From positions 3,375,466 through 3,439,465 of the forward strand of contig NW_004450396.1 of assembly GCF_000321225.1 (NCBI RefSeq): DNA of 64,000 bases, read 5' to 3'. The notes beneath the pieces are model-generated. The model was not told where the DNA came from, did not search any database, and saw nothing but the letters and a program-made list of their open reading frames with translations. The position numbers were made by a program, and so were the translations under genes. This DNA comes from Odobenus rosmarus divergens. Its lineage: Eukaryota; Chordata; Mammalia; Carnivora; Odobenidae. Shown one piece after another: positions 63,554-64,000 of the stretch; the first letter of the stretch is position 1, and the number at the start of each line of letters is the position of its first letter.

Positions 63554-63622
63554 CCGCTTCTTAAAAAATTGGAAGGCTGAGCATTTCTTGACTGGGAATC
63601 CATTCATGTCTTTGTTTACCAT
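63554..63622 (-). CDS. SGK1: SGK1 long isoform (isoform 2 / Sgk1.1), coding part of first exon, residues 1-23
   Basis: The minus strand reads MVNKDMNGFPVKKC and ends FQFFKKR, which I recognise as the start of the long SGK1 isoform, a serine/threonine kinase of the AGC family. The 69-nt coding part is exactly 23 codons, then a GTAAGG donor at 63553-63548, so the intron is phase 0. The start codon is at 63622-63620 in a strong context (A at -3, G at +4). The frame stays open upstream but has no ATG there, only a GTG. From the literature as I recall it, this N-terminus replaces the first 24 residues of canonical SGK1, removes its degradation signal, and directs the kinase to the plasma membrane through basic residues K21, K22 and R23 that bind PI(4,5)P2; expression is mainly neuronal. 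The exon also carries 5' UTR whose start cannot be placed from sequence. Identity is from recognition of the peptide, not from a search. Confidence 0.93.
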
Positions 63623-63649
63623 TTTCCACAGTAGGGAGTTCACAGTTAT

Positions 63650-64000
63650 AGATCCAGGGTGGCACCGCCTGGTGAGTGCAGGGGGTCCCCGGCTGCCCTC
63701 CCGGACACAGCGAAGACGGAGCGGGATGGAGAACCTAGCGGGGCTCCGGTCTTCACTCACACATTCTGCAGCGCCGCTACTGCAGCAACCTCTCCCCACT
63801 CTCAGTTGCCACGGGCAGTGGCTTTGCGCTTCCCATCGCTGCTCCGAAACGCGGGCATCGGGGCGGCCGGCCCCGCAGGCTGCGGCGGATCCCGGGGAGA
63901 TGTTCTGCGGCTGGGGAGCCGGAGAGGGGCACCCCCTGCGCGCCCCCGGCTACCTGGCGGCTCTGCGGCGGGAGCGCGGGGCCCGCCGCCCGGCTCCAGG
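63650..64000 (-). promoter_or_regulatory. SGK1: CpG island, likely distal SGK1 promoter, first exon 5' UTR and TSS region
   Basis: GC content and CpG frequency rise sharply from about 63650 to the window edge, in contrast with the CpG-poor intron. A GC box (GGGGCGG) is at 63860-63866, with several CGG/CCG clusters up to 64000. The island lies immediately upstream of the exon 1 start codon in minus-strand orientation. I see no convincing TATA box, so a dispersed CpG-type start is likely. The island is cut by the right edge, and it may also drive a divergent transcript on the plus strand. Confidence 0.75.
63753..63858 (-). other. Three short upstream ORFs in the putative SGK1 exon 1 leader
   Basis: Reading on the minus strand, ATG at 63858 opens 18 codons ending in TGA at 63802. 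ATG at 63836 opens 19 codons ending in TAG at 63777, overlapping the first in another frame. ATG at 63764 opens a 3-codon ORF ending in TGA at 63753. All end before the main ATG at 63622 and none is in its frame. They matter only if transcription starts upstream of them, which the sequence cannot prove. Confidence 0.45.

Noticed and set aside
63479..63799. Extension of the SGK1 exon 1 frame upstream to a GTG and downstream past the donor
   Set aside because: The upstream part lacks an ATG and is read as 5' UTR; the downstream part passes a good GTAAGG donor. Only 63554-63622 is coding.
63900..64000. Plus-strand ATG with an open frame to the edge, starting MFCGWGAGEG
   Set aside because: The WGAGEG string faintly resembles RCC1-like repeats, but it is short, in GC-rich DNA where chance frames are long, and is cut by the window. 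Not called a gene.
1..64000. CRISPR arrays, operons, rRNA and functional tRNA genes
   Set aside because: No spaced direct-repeat array, no coding density and no rRNA sequence; the repeated tRNA-like heads are Can-SINEs.

Overview
The window is mammalian nuclear DNA, and the repeats point to a caniform carnivore. It holds 21 copies of the tRNA-Lys-derived Can-SINE (SINEC) with the GGGTGGCTCAG head, CT-rich body and AAATAAATAAA tail, many with intact target-site duplications. These lie among much older MIR, L2, L1M, hAT, Tigger and MaLR relics. The exact species is not resolved; an arctoid (bear, seal or mustelid lineage) is my inference. There is no bacterial-type gene organisation, no operon and no CRISPR array.

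Only one gene can be supported: the far 5' part of SGK1 (serum/glucocorticoid-regulated kinase 1), on the minus strand. The evidence is two short coding exons of the long, membrane-targeted isoform (isoform 2, also called Sgk1.1). Exon 1 (coding part 63554-63622) encodes residues 1-23 and ends at a GT donor. Exon 2 (20371-20586) encodes residues 24-95 between a good AG acceptor and a perfect GTAAGT donor. Together they give 95 codons of the isoform-specific N-terminus. The third isoform-specific exon and all kinase-domain exons were not found and should lie beyond the left edge. Exon 1 sits beside a CpG island that runs off the right edge (about 63650-64000) and is the likely distal promoter.

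Layout by region. 1-20370 is the start of intron 2: old repeats, five Can-SINEs and one older SINE copy next to exon 2. 20371-20586 is exon 2. 20587-63553 is intron 1 (about 43 kb). Within it, 21.9-27.5 kb is a dense SINE cluster that includes head-to-head inverted pairs and surrounds a CpG-enriched unique island at about 25.45-26.23 kb. 27.5-55 kb is mostly old repeats and apparently unique intronic DNA. 56.16-56.50 kb is a striking polypurine (GGAA)n tract inside a possible old LTR. From 55.06 kb to the right edge there is no SINE.

The open reading frames elsewhere look like chance frames or frames through SINEs and simple repeats. I found no convincing undescribed system. The most interesting biology is the distal SGK1 promoter, with short upstream ORFs and a phosphoinositide-binding basic motif assembled by splicing across a 43-kb intron.
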